64,000 nucleotides of DNA. It comes from Gemmatimonadota bacterium (GTDB lineage Bacteria > Gemmatimonadota > Gemmatimonadetes > Longimicrobiales > Gaopeijiaceae). The position numbers and the translations under genes were made by a program. Shown piece by piece: positions 40,895-49,679 of this stretch. The notes beneath the pieces are model-generated. The model was not told the DNA's origin. It did not search any database and saw nothing but the letters and a program-made list of their open reading frames with translations. The first letter of the stretch is position 1. Every line of letters starts with the position of its first letter. The stretch lies in the NCBI GenBank assembly GCA_022822325.1, contig JAJEBW010000005.1:1-64000 (forward strand). Reading direction: 5' to 3'.

Positions 40895-42094
40895 ATGCCG
40901 GACGCAGCCGCGAGCGCCGGGGGGTTCCGCCCATTGCGCATCCTGGTGGTGAATTGGCAGGACCGGCTCAATCCCCGGGCGGGCGGCGCCGAGGAGCACC
41001 TCCACCGGATCTTCGGAGACTTCGCGCGCCGCGGCCACCGCGTCGCCCTGCTCTGCTCCGGCTGGGATGGCTGCGATCCCTTCGAGACCGTGGATGGCAT
41101 CGAGGTCCACCGCACCGGGGGCCGCCACACCTTCCCCCTCGCCGCCCCCCGCCACCACGACCGCCATCTGCGCGGCCACCCCTTCGATCTGGTCGTCGAA
41201 GACCTCAACAAGATCCCCGTCCTCGCTCCCCTCTGGGCCCCCGCCCCGGCCCACCTCCTCCTCGTCCACCACCTCTTCGGCGCCACGGCCTTTCAGGAGG
41301 CCAATCCGGCCCTCGCCGCGGCCACCTGGCTCTGCGAGCGCGTCATTCCCCCCCTCTACCGCGGCCTGCCCTGCGTGGCGGTCTCGGAGAGCACCCGAAG
41401 CGATCTCCTGCGGCGCGGCCTGCGTCCCTCGGAGATGCATGTGATTCGCAACGGAGTGGAGCTTGACCGGCTGCGTCCCGCGCGCGAACGCTACCCCTCG
41501 CCGACGATCGTCTACCTGGGCCGTCTGAAGCGCTACAAGCGGGTCGACCTGGTGCTGCGGACGGTGGCGCGGCTGCGCGAACGCGGCATCGACGTGAGGG
41601 CGGTCGTGGCGGGCAAGGGCGACGCGCGGCCCGGCCTGGAGGAAAAGGCCCGCAGTCTGGGAGTCGCCGACCGGGTGCGCTTCCCCGGATTTGTCACGGA
41701 GGCCGGAAAGGCGGAACTTCTCTCCAGGTCCTGGGTCCACCTCCTCACCTCGCCGAAGGAAGGATGGGGAATCGTGAGCATGGAGGCCTCGGCCTGCGGC
41801 ACCCCCTCGGTCGTCTCGGATTCTCCGGGGCTGCGCGAGACCGTGCGCCACGGCGAGACCGGCTTCATCGTTCCCCATGGAGAGATCGACGCCCTGGCCG
41901 ATGCGGTGGCCGCGCTCCTCGATCCCCCAACCAGAGACCGCATGGGACGCGCCGCCCGCCGCATGGCCGAAGCCCACTCCTGGGACCGGATGGCCGACGC
42001 CTTTCACCGGTTGGCGCTGTCGCTCGCCGATCCCCGCCGCAGATCGCCCACCGACCCCCGAGACAACCGCGATTCCCCCGGAGGAACGACTTGA
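40895..42094 (+). CDS. Glycosyltransferase family 4
   Basis: GGAEEHLHRIFGDFARRGHRVAL, VIRNGVELDRLRP, YLGRLKRYKRVDLVL, EGWGIVSMEASACGTPSVVSDSPGLRETV. Confidence 0.94.
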   Translation: MPDAAASAGGFRPLRILVVNWQDRLNPRAGGAEEHLHRIFGDFARRGHRVALLCSGWDGCDPFETVDGIEVHRTGGRHTFPLAAPRHHDRHLRGHPFDLVVEDLNKIPVLAPLWAPAPAHLLLVHHLFGATAFQEANPALAAATWLCERVIPPLYRGLPCVAVSESTRSDLLRRGLRPSEMHVIRNGVELDRLRPARERYPSPTIVYLGRLKRYKRVDLVLRTVARLRERGIDVRAVVAGKGDARPGLEEKARSLGVADRVRFPGFVTEAGKAELLSRSWVHLLTSPKEGWGIVSMEASACGTPSVVSDSPGLRETVRHGETGFIVPHGEIDALADAVAALLDPPTRDRMGRAARRMAEAHSWDRMADAFHRLALSLADPRRRSPTDPRDNRDSPGGTT

Positions 42095-42393
42095 TCCCGA
42101 CTCGAATCACCGCTCATGGCTGCGAAGTCCCACGGACCCTCCGCGACCGGGCCGAGGCGCAGGCGGCGCGCTGGCCCCGCTTCGATCCCGCGGTCATGGA
42201 CGCCGCCATCGTCTTTCGCCAGGAAGGGCACGACTGCACCGTGGAGGCCATCGTCTCGCGCCGCCGCCGCCAGGCCGCGGTCGCCAGGGGACAGGGGCGC
42301 AACTTCCGGACGGCGCTCGACGAGCTCAACGATCACATGGGCCGGATCCTGCGCCGCGACCGCACCCGCCGCAAGGACTTTCGGCATTCGTGA
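42091..42393 (+). CDS. hpf: Ribosome hibernation-promoting factor / RaiA family, short form, TTG start
   Basis: ITAHGCEVPRTLRDRAEAQAARWPRFDPAVMDAAIVFRQEGHDCTVEAIVSRRRR...FRTALDELNDHMGRILRRDRTRRKDF; SD gaggaacgac upstream. Confidence 0.8.
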   Translation: MIPTRITAHGCEVPRTLRDRAEAQAARWPRFDPAVMDAAIVFRQEGHDCTVEAIVSRRRRQAAVARGQGRNFRTALDELNDHMGRILRRDRTRRKDFRHS

Positions 42394-43349
42394 CGGCCGC
42401 GATCACCGTCGAACGGCTCCTGGGGGCGGAGGCGCCTGCGCCCCCGCTGGAAAATCTCACTCCGGGAGTCCCGCTGGACGGGCCGGTCACCCGGGCCGGT
42501 CTGTCGAATCCGGGGCTGGCTCTGGCGGGCTACACGGCGCGGATCGCGCGCGGCCAGTTGCAGCTCTTCGGCGAAACCGAGATGAGCTATCTCTCCACCC
42601 TGCCCGCCGACCAGGTGCGATGGCGCCTGGAAGCGGTCTTCGCCTGCGGGGTACCGGCGGTGATCGTGAGCAGCGGGCTGGAGGTGCCGTCTCCCTTCCT
42701 GGACGCCGCCGAGGGTTCGGGGGTCGCGGTCTTCCGCAGCGGGCTCGCCACGGCGGAACTCCATCGGGCGCTCGGTCCCCGTCTGGACGACCTTCTCGCC
42801 CCAACGACCTCGATCCACGGTTCGCTGGCCGACGTCTACGGGATCGGCCTCCTCTTCACCGGGCCCAGCGGGATCGGCAAGTCGGAGTGCGTCCTGGGGC
42901 TGGTGCGGCGCGGACACCGTCTGGTCGCCGACGACCTGGTCCTGGTCTCGCGGCGGGGCAGCGACATCATCGTCGGACGGGCGCACGAGCTCCAGAACTT
43001 CCACATGGAGATTCGCGGCATCGGCATCATCGACGTGGCCTCCATGTTCGGCACGCGCGCCACGCGGCTGCGCAAGCGCATCGAGGTCGTGGTCGATCTT
43101 CAGCCCTGGGACGACGCCCGCGACTACGACCGCACCGGTCTCGACCGCGAGATGACCGACATTCTGGGCGTGGAGGTGCCGCGACTGGCGATTCCCCTGA
43201 ATCCCGGCAAGAATCCGACCGCCATCTCCGAGGTCATCGCGATGAACCAACTGCTGGCCTACCGCGGGGTCGACATGCCGACGCGCTTCAACGAGGCGCT
43301 GCGCCGGGCGATGAATCCGCTGGACCGGCCGGTCGACGACCATGAATGA
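42390..43349 (+). CDS. hprK: HPr kinase/phosphorylase, GTG start
   Basis: ALAGYTARIARGQLQLFGETEMSYL, GIGLLFTGPSGIGKSECVLGLVRRGHRLVADDLV, HMEIRGIGIIDVASMFG. Confidence 0.95.
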   Translation: MTAAITVERLLGAEAPAPPLENLTPGVPLDGPVTRAGLSNPGLALAGYTARIARGQLQLFGETEMSYLSTLPADQVRWRLEAVFACGVPAVIVSSGLEVPSPFLDAAEGSGVAVFRSGLATAELHRALGPRLDDLLAPTTSIHGSLADVYGIGLLFTGPSGIGKSECVLGLVRRGHRLVADDLVLVSRRGSDIIVGRAHELQNFHMEIRGIGIIDVASMFGTRATRLRKRIEVVVDLQPWDDARDYDRTGLDREMTDILGVEVPRLAIPLNPGKNPTAISEVIAMNQLLAYRGVDMPTRFNEALRRAMNPLDRPVDDHE

Positions 43350-43360
43350 TTCGAGGACGT

Positions 43361-43396
43361 ACGCGAATTGGGGACGAGACGCGGATTGGGAACGAT
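43361..43396 (+). repeat. 18-bp micro-tandem repeat, 2 units
   Basis: acgcgaattggggacgag / acgcggattgggaacgat between hprK and ptsH. Confidence 0.85.
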
Positions 43397-43721
43397 GAGC
43401 GAGAGGACGCGCAGGCGCACCGTGGAGGTCGTGAACCGGCTCGGCATGCACGCGCGCCCCTCGGCGGATTTCGTGAGGTTGGCCTCGCGCTTCGCCGCTT
43501 CGATCACGGTGTCGCGCGGCGATTCGCGGCGGGAGGGGCCGGTGGGGAAGGGGACGTCGCCGGCGGGGTCGCCGATGGCCGTGAATGGAAAGAGCATCAT
43601 GGGGGTGCTGATGCTCGCCGCGGAACGGGGCAGCCGACTGACGATCTCCGCCGAGGGCGAGGACGCGGAAGGGGCGGTCGAGGCGCTGGCCGGGCTGGTG
43701 CGGCGCGGCTTCGGCGAGTAG
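43395..43721 (+). CDS. ptsH: HPr phosphocarrier protein with internal insertion
   Basis: VEVVNRLGMHARPSADFVRLASRF (His site), VNGKSIMGVLMLAAERGS (Ser site). Confidence 0.93.
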   Translation: MSERTRRRTVEVVNRLGMHARPSADFVRLASRFAASITVSRGDSRREGPVGKGTSPAGSPMAVNGKSIMGVLMLAAERGSRLTISAEGEDAEGAVEALAGLVRRGFGE

Positions 43722-43727
43722 GCGGCC

Positions 43728-45452
43728 ATGAGCGGCGGCGCGATTGAACTCGTGGGGCTCGCGGCCTCCGAGGGGATCGCGGCCGGAAGGGTGCGGCGGA
43801 TCCTCTGGGAGCTCCCGGAGCCGCCCGCGGCAACGATCGCCGGACGACGGAACCGGTTGCGCGAACTCGAGCGCTTTCGCGAGGCGCTGGCCTGGGCGCG
43901 GACACGGCTGGAGTCGCTGAAGGCCGATGCGCGGGCGCGGCTCGGCGAGGTCGAGGCCCGCATCTTCGACCCCCAGCTCCTCATGCTGGAAGACCCGGAG
44001 GTGGTGCGGGGAACGGAGGGATACATCGTCGAGAACCGGCTCAGCGCCGCCCGCGCCTTCCAGTGGCGGATGCTGGAGCTGCGGGAGCGCTGGTCGCGCA
44101 CCGGCCACCCGATGGTGCTGGACCGCCTGAACGATCTGCATGATCTGAAGCTGCGCATCCTGAACCGGTTGCTGGCCCGCCCGTCGCCGTGGGAGGAGGA
44201 GGCCGACCCGAACGCCGTGATCGTCGCGCGCAATCTGACGCCCAGCCTGGCCGCCCGTCTGGATCCGGCCCAGGTGGCGGCGATCGCGACCGAGGAGGGG
44301 ACCCGCACCTCGCACTGGGCGATCCTGGCGCGGTCGCTGCGGATTCCCGCGGTGGTGGGGCTGGCCGGGTTGCTGGAGAGGACGCGCGACCGCCAGCCGA
44401 TCATCGTGGACGGCGCCACGGGGCGGGTGGTGATCGAGCCTGGCCCGGTCCGGATGGAGCGCTTCGAGCGCCGCCGCTCGAAGATGCGCGGATGGCGCGA
44501 GGAGGCGGCCGGGCCGGAGGAGGGGGACGAGGGGTTGCGCGTCGCGCTGAGAGCGAATCTGGATCTGCCTGGCGACGCGCGGCGGGCGCGGGGGAGCGGG
44601 GCGGCGGGGGTGGGGTTGCTTCGCACCGAATTCCTGGTGGCCGGCCGAAACCGGGCGCCGGGCGAGGAGGAACAGTACGCCGCCTACAGGCAGGTGGCCG
44701 AGGCCTTTCCCGGGCGTCCGGTCGTCGTGAGGACCTTCGATCTGGGGGGGGACAAGTTCCCCGCCTTTCTGCGCGCGCGCCTGGAGGACAACCCCCTTCT
44801 CGGTCGGCGCGGGGTGCGCGTCTGCGTGGATGAACCCGAACTCTTCCAGGTGCAGTTGCGCGCGCTCCTGCGGGCCGCGCTCCACGGCGACATCCGCATC
44901 ATGATCCCCATGGTCAATGGCGCGGCGGAGGTGGGGATGGTGCGGGAGCTTCTGGCCGCGGCGGGCGAGGCGCTCGATCGCGCGGGGGCGCCAAGGGCGC
45001 GCAAGGTGCCGGTGGGCGCGATGATCGAGACCCCGGCGGCGGCCCTCGGCGCGGCCACCCTCGCGGCGCGAACCGACTTTCTCTCGATCGGCACCAACGA
45101 CCTGGTCCAGTACACCCTGGCGGTGGACCGCACGAATGCCCGCCTCGCGCACATCTACGACTCGCTCCACCCCGCCGTCCTGTCTCTGGTGGCGCAGGTG
45201 GTGCGGGCGGGCCGCGAGGCGGGGGTCGAGGTGAGCGCCTGCGGCGAGATGGCGGGGCGTCCCTCCGGGGCGCTGGCGCTGGCGGGGTTGGGGGTGAAGG
45301 TTCTCTCGGTCGCATGGCCTTCGCTTCCCGAGATTCGGCGTCTGCTGCGCACCCGGCCGGCCGGCCGGATTCGCCAGGCTGCCGTCGCCGCCCTCGCCGC
45401 GGAGGATGGCGATGGAGCGCGCCGGGCGCTGGCGGATCTGCTCGGGGACTGA
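43728..45452 (+). CDS. ptsI: Phosphoenolpyruvate-protein phosphotransferase (Enzyme I)
   Basis: TSHWAILARSLRIPAVVGL, GVGLLRTEFLVAGRNRAPGEEEQYAAYR, DFLSIGTNDLVQYTLAVDRTN. Confidence 0.96.
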   Translation: MSGGAIELVGLAASEGIAAGRVRRILWELPEPPAATIAGRRNRLRELERFREALAWARTRLESLKADARARLGEVEARIFDPQLLMLEDPEVVRGTEGYIVENRLSAARAFQWRMLELRERWSRTGHPMVLDRLNDLHDLKLRILNRLLARPSPWEEEADPNAVIVARNLTPSLAARLDPAQVAAIATEEGTRTSHWAILARSLRIPAVVGLAGLLERTRDRQPIIVDGATGRVVIEPGPVRMERFERRRSKMRGWREEAAGPEEGDEGLRVALRANLDLPGDARRARGSGAAGVGLLRTEFLVAGRNRAPGEEEQYAAYRQVAEAFPGRPVVVRTFDLGGDKFPAFLRARLEDNPLLGRRGVRVCVDEPELFQVQLRALLRAALHGDIRIMIPMVNGAAEVGMVRELLAAAGEALDRAGAPRARKVPVGAMIETPAAALGAATLAARTDFLSIGTNDLVQYTLAVDRTNARLAHIYDSLHPAVLSLVAQVVRAGREAGVEVSACGEMAGRPSGALALAGLGVKVLSVAWPSLPEIRRLLRTRPAGRIRQAAVAALAAEDGDGARRALADLLGD

Positions 45453-45521
45453 CGCTCGATTGCGGCGGCGGTTATCCTATGGGCCCCCCGCATTCCCCCT
45501 TCGATCCCGCCGAGCAGACCA

Positions 45522-46877
45522 TTGTCCCGCCTCTTTACCTCCGAATCGGTCACCGAGGGCCACCCCGACAAGCTTGCGGACCAGATCTCCGACGCCGTCG
45601 TCGATGCCATCCTGGCGAAGGACCCGGAGCAGGGTCGCGTCGCCTGCGAGACGCTGCTCGCGAAGGACCTGGTGATCGTGGCCGGCGAGATACGCGAATC
45701 CACCGGCGATCGCGAAGAGTCCGGCGACTCCGGGCCCGGCAGGTCCATATCCGGCAAGTCCAGTTCCGGCGGCCCCAATCCCAACGATGACCGCGGTTGC
45801 GACAGAGCCGGGGAAGGGTGCGCCACCCGGATCGACGTCGTCGGGATCGTCCGCGAGACGCTGCTCGCCGTCGGCTACGACCGCCCCGAGTATGGAATCG
45901 ACGCAGCCGGCTGCAAGGTCCTGGTGGCGCTGCATGGCCAGTCGGCCGAGATCGCGGGCGCCGTGGATGCCAGGAAAGACGTGGATTCCAGGAAAGAAAA
46001 GTCAACCGGCGCCGGCGACCAGGGAATGATGTTCGGCTACGCCTGCGACGACATCCCCGGGGTCTTCATGCCCGCCCCCATCGCCACGGCCCACGCCCTG
46101 GTGCGGAGGCTGGCCGAGGTCCGCAAGTCGAACCGAATCCCCTGGCTGCGGCCCGACGGCAAGTCCCAGGTCACCTTCGAGTACGACGACGATGGGGCGC
46201 CGCGGCGAATCCACACGATCGTGCTCAGCGCGCAGCACGACGAGGGCGTCGGCCTGACGACGATCGAGTCCGCGCTTGAGGAACATGTCATTCGCCCGGT
46301 CCTGGCCCGCGAGGAGTTCGCCCGCTTTCACACCGGTTGCGTGAAGTTCCGGATCAACACCAGCGGCGCATTCACCAAGGGCGGCCCCGACGCAGATGCG
46401 GGGCTCACCGGCCGCAAGATCATCGTCGACACCTACGGCGGCATGGGACGCCATGGCGGTGGCGCCTTCTCCGGCAAGGATCCCACCAAGGTGGATCGCT
46501 CCGGGGCCTACGCGGCGCGCTGGGCGGCCAAGAACATCGTCGCGGCGAAGCTCGCGCGGCGTTGCGAGGTGCAGCTCGCCTACGCGATCGGCGAGGCCGA
46601 CCCGGTACAGATCCGGGTGGACACCTTCGGCACCGCGGCCAGGGGGCTCGACGACCGCGCCATCAACGAGGCCGTCGGGAAGGTCTTCCGCTTCACCCCC
46701 GACGCGATTCGCGAAGCGCTGGAACTGAATGCCCCGATCTACGGACCCACCGCCGTCTACGGGCACTTCGGAAGAACGTCGCGGAGCTGCAACCGGGATG
46801 GCCGCGAACTTCGGCTCTTTGGCTGGGAGCGCACCGACCGGGTGGATCGACTGAAGGAGGCGCTGAAGGCGAGGTAG
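45522..46877 (+). CDS. metK: S-adenosylmethionine synthetase with two low-complexity insertions, TTG start
   Basis: LFTSESVTEGHPDKLADQISDAVVDAIL, GAGDQGMMFGYA, GGMGRHGGGAFSGKDPTKVDRSGAYAARWAAKNIVAA. Confidence 0.96.
   Translation: MSRLFTSESVTEGHPDKLADQISDAVVDAILAKDPEQGRVACETLLAKDLVIVAGEIRESTGDREESGDSGPGRSISGKSSSGGPNPNDDRGCDRAGEGCATRIDVVGIVRETLLAVGYDRPEYGIDAAGCKVLVALHGQSAEIAGAVDARKDVDSRKEKSTGAGDQGMMFGYACDDIPGVFMPAPIATAHALVRRLAEVRKSNRIPWLRPDGKSQVTFEYDDDGAPRRIHTIVLSAQHDEGVGLTTIESALEEHVIRPVLAREEFARFHTGCVKFRINTSGAFTKGGPDADAGLTGRKIIVDTYGGMGRHGGGAFSGKDPTKVDRSGAYAARWAAKNIVAAKLARRCEVQLAYAIGEADPVQIRVDTFGTAARGLDDRAINEAVGKVFRFTPDAIREALELNAPIYGPTAVYGHFGRTSRSCNRDGRELRLFGWERTDRVDRLKEALKAR
45729..45773 (+). 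repeat. 15-bp micro-tandem repeat x3 inside metK
   Basis: tccgggcccggcagg / tccatatccggcaag / tccagttccggcggc. Confidence 0.8.
45963..45998 (+). repeat. 18-bp micro-tandem repeat x2 inside metK
   Basis: gtggatgccaggaaagac / gtggattccaggaaagaa. Confidence 0.9.
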
Positions 46878-47052
46878 CCCGCTTTTCTCGCATCGGCAAC
46901 GGGGTCGCGGCCAGAGCGGCGGCGGAGAGCCTTCGGGTTCCGGATATGTTGTGTTCCGGCGGCGGCTCTTTCATCTTGTGCCTTCCACTTGTGCGCAACG
47001 ATCCGCGTGTGCCGCGGCGCCCGAGCGCGGGCGGCCATTCCGGGAGGAGATC

Positions 47053-47556
47053 GTGATCGAGGTCAGCGTCCAGAGCCTCGCCTTCGACAGGAAGGCCAAC
47101 TCGCCGGTCGTGATCCTGCGGGAATCCGGCAGCGAGCGCATCCTTCCGATCTGGATCGGTCCGGGGGAGGCGAGCGCCATCGCCATGCAGATGGGAGGGA
47201 TCTCCTTTCAGCGTCCACTCACCCACGATCTCCTGATGTCCGTGCTGGGGGGACTCGGGGGCACCCTCCAGCGGGTCCTCATCACGGGGGTCGAGGAGAG
47301 CACCTACTTCGCCGAGATGATCATCGACCGCGCCGGCGAGATGATCGCCATCGATGCGCGCCCCTCCGACTCGATCGCGGTGGCGCTCCGGGCCGAGGCG
47401 CAGATCTTCGCGGACGAGGCGCTGCTCATCGCGGCGGCCCCCGGACCGGCGCCGGCGGATCCGGAACCGGACGATGGGGAGGGGGTGCGCGGCGCGGCCC
47501 TGGAGGAGCGGTTGCGCCGGATGCACCCGGAGGATCTGGGACGATTCGAGAGCTGA
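47053..47556 (+). CDS. Bifunctional nuclease (BFN/DUF151) family protein, GTG start
   Basis: NSPVVILRESGSERILPIWIGPGEASAIAMQMGG, RPLTHDLLMSVL, IDARPSDSIAVALRAEAQIFA. Confidence 0.93.
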   Translation: MIEVSVQSLAFDRKANSPVVILRESGSERILPIWIGPGEASAIAMQMGGISFQRPLTHDLLMSVLGGLGGTLQRVLITGVEESTYFAEMIIDRAGEMIAIDARPSDSIAVALRAEAQIFADEALLIAAAPGPAPADPEPDDGEGVRGAALEERLRRMHPEDLGRFES

Positions 47557-47576
47557 GAACGATTCGAGCACCGGGA
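47541..47576 (+). repeat. 18-bp imperfect tandem repeat x2 across the stop of the BFN gene
   Basis: acgattcgagagctgaga / acgattcgagcaccggga. Confidence 0.65.
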
Positions 47577-47715
47577 TCGCTCCGGGGAGATCCGGGCGCG
47601 GCGGCCCCGGATCTGGATGCCGCCGGGCGGCGGCGTTGCCCGGGAACTCCTTCCGGAGGAACGAGCGGGACCGCGGGTTTCGCCCAGGCCGGCCGGCCCC
47701 GGCCCGGCGGCTCCC

Positions 47716-47771
47716 GGTGCGGCAAGTCGTTGCGACGCCGCGGTCTTGCGGTCCGGTTCGGCTGCGCGAGC
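47716..47771 (+). repeat. Dispersed repeat family 2, copy 1
   Basis: GGTGCGGCAAGTCGTTGCGACGCCGCGGTCTTGCGGTCCGGTTCGGCTGCGCGAGC. Confidence 0.75.
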
Positions 47772-48887
47772 GGGCGGCGCCGGACATGGGGGCTCGTCGT
47801 TCACGCCCTGGTCCTCGTCCTCCTGTCCGCCCTCGCCCCCCCGCCCGCCCTTCCCCAGGAGCGGGGCGCCCTCGCGATCCACGGCGAGGTGCGAATCGGC
47901 GACCTCCCTGCGGACAGCGGCACCGTCGTCGTGCACCGCGTCTCCGCCTTCTCCTCGGGCGCGATCGACAGTGTGCGCGTCGGTGCCGGGGGACGCTTCT
48001 CCTTCACGATTCCCCCTGCGGGCCCCGGCGAGGAGAGCGATGTCTTCTTCGCCTCGATCCGCATCCAGGACATCCTCTACTTCGGCGGACCGGTGACCGA
48101 GGCGGCCGATACGGTGGGCGTCTATCTCATTCAGGGCTGGCCGGCCGAGGGCGTGCGCGCCGACACCCGTCCGGTGATTCGGGTGCGCAACACCTTCCTG
48201 GAGCGCGCCGGGAGCGGGCCCGGCTGGTTCGTCGCCGACTACTTCGAGATCACCAACGCTACCCGCACCACCCTGATCGCAAGCGAAGAGGGCGCGACCT
48301 GGTCGCACTCCCTTCCCCCGGCCGCAACCGATTTCCGCGTGGGCGAGAGCGATCTTCCGGCGGGCGCGGCCTCCTTCAGCGGGGGACGGGTCCATGTCTC
48401 GGCCCCGGTTCAGCCCGGCGAAAGCCTCTACCTGTTGCGCTACCGGCTGCCCGGCGACGGCTTCACCCTTCCGATCGACGCAGGCACGGGATCGATGGAG
48501 CTGCTTGTCCGGGAGCCGGCGGGTCCGCTCCGGGTCGACGGTCTGGCGGCGGCAGGCCCGGTTGACATGGAAGACGGCACCTGGCGGCGCTTCGCCGGAC
48601 GCGATCTGGCGGCCTCGGCGGTGGCGGTCGAGCCGGGCGAGGAGGTCCTGCACTCGCAGCCGATTCCCGCGGTGGCGGGCTTCCTTCTCCTTGCGCTGGC
48701 GGCGATCGGCGCCCTTCTGCTCCTGCGCGGCGGGGGAAGAGTCCGGGCGCGGGGGACGCGGGACCGGCAGAGTCTCCTCCTTGAGATCGCGCGCCTCGAT
48801 GAACGGTGGAGCCGGGGCGATCTGGAGAGGGACCGGTACGAGCGCCGCAGGGGCCGGCTCGTGAACGCCCTGGGGGAACGGGATTAG
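47730..48887 (+). CDS. Secreted membrane-anchored protein (start uncertain)
   Basis: Signal-like LVVHALVLVLLSALAPPPALPQE, carboxypeptidase-regulatory-like beta domain, C-terminal TM (AVAGFLLLALAAIGALLLL). Confidence 0.65.
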   Translation: MRRRGLAVRFGCASGRRRTWGLVVHALVLVLLSALAPPPALPQERGALAIHGEVRIGDLPADSGTVVVHRVSAFSSGAIDSVRVGAGGRFSFTIPPAGPGEESDVFFASIRIQDILYFGGPVTEAADTVGVYLIQGWPAEGVRADTRPVIRVRNTFLERAGSGPGWFVADYFEITNATRTTLIASEEGATWSHSLPPAATDFRVGESDLPAGAASFSGGRVHVSAPVQPGESLYLLRYRLPGDGFTLPIDAGTGSMELLVREPAGPLRVDGLAAAGPVDMEDGTWRRFAGRDLAASAVAVEPGEEVLHSQPIPAVAGFLLLALAAIGALLLLRGGGRVRARGTRDRQSLLLEIARLDERWSRGDLERDRYERRRGRLVNALGERD

Positions 48888-48899
48888 CGGAGGCCGAAT

Positions 48900-49679
48900 G
48901 TGACCCGGGTGACGACGGCGGCGATCCTCCTGCGCAGCAGTCCCTGGTCCGAGAGCAGCCGCGTTCTCCGATTCTACGCGCGCGAGTTGGGGCTGGTGGC
49001 GGTGATGGGGAGGGGGGTGCGGCGGGCCGCATCGAAGGGACGGGGCGCGATCGGCGTCTTCACCGAGGGAACGGCGGTGGTGGCGGTGCGGCCGAACCGC
49101 GAGTTGCAGACGCTCTGCGAGTTCGCTCCGTCGCGAGCGCATCTGGGTCTGGCGCGCGATTTCCGGCGGCTGGCGGGGGCGTCGGTCGCGGCGGAGCTGG
49201 TGCTGCGCCATGCCGGCCAGGAATCCCACTCGGTCCTCTACGATGTTCTCGCGCAAGGGCTTGAGCGCCTGGAGGAAGCCGAGGCGGAAGGCATCGTCGG
49301 CGAGGCGCTGGCGCTGGGCTGGTGGACCGTCGGGCTCCTGGGGTTCGGTCCCGAGCTCGATGCCTGCACCTGTTGCGGCGCGAAGGTGGAAGCGCAGGCG
49401 ATGGCGCGCTTCGATGTGGAGGCGGGGGGAGTCCGCGATCCCGAGTGCGGCCCGCCTCCCGGAACCCGCCGGATCGGACCGGGGGCCCGTCGTCAGTTGG
49501 CGACCTTTCTGCGCGGCGAAGTCCCCGCCGACCTCCGCCGCCCCGCCGCCCACCTCTCCCTCCTGCACGACTTCGTCACCGTCCACATGCTCGGGGGCCG
49601 CCGTCTGGAGTCCTTCCGCTTTCTCGAATCCGGCCGCGCCCTGGCCCGGGGCCGCTTTGTCGCCGAGGGCCGCCGCTGA
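48900..49679 (+). CDS. recO: DNA repair protein RecO, GTG start
   Basis: TTAAILLRSSPWSESSRVLRFYARELGLVAVMGRGVRR, FGPELDACTCCGA, LLHDFVTVHMLGGRRLESFRFL. Confidence 0.94.
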   Translation: MTRVTTAAILLRSSPWSESSRVLRFYARELGLVAVMGRGVRRAASKGRGAIGVFTEGTAVVAVRPNRELQTLCEFAPSRAHLGLARDFRRLAGASVAAELVLRHAGQESHSVLYDVLAQGLERLEEAEAEGIVGEALALGWWTVGLLGFGPELDACTCCGAKVEAQAMARFDVEAGGVRDPECGPPPGTRRIGPGARRQLATFLRGEVPADLRRPAAHLSLLHDFVTVHMLGGRRLESFRFLESGRALARGRFVAEGRR

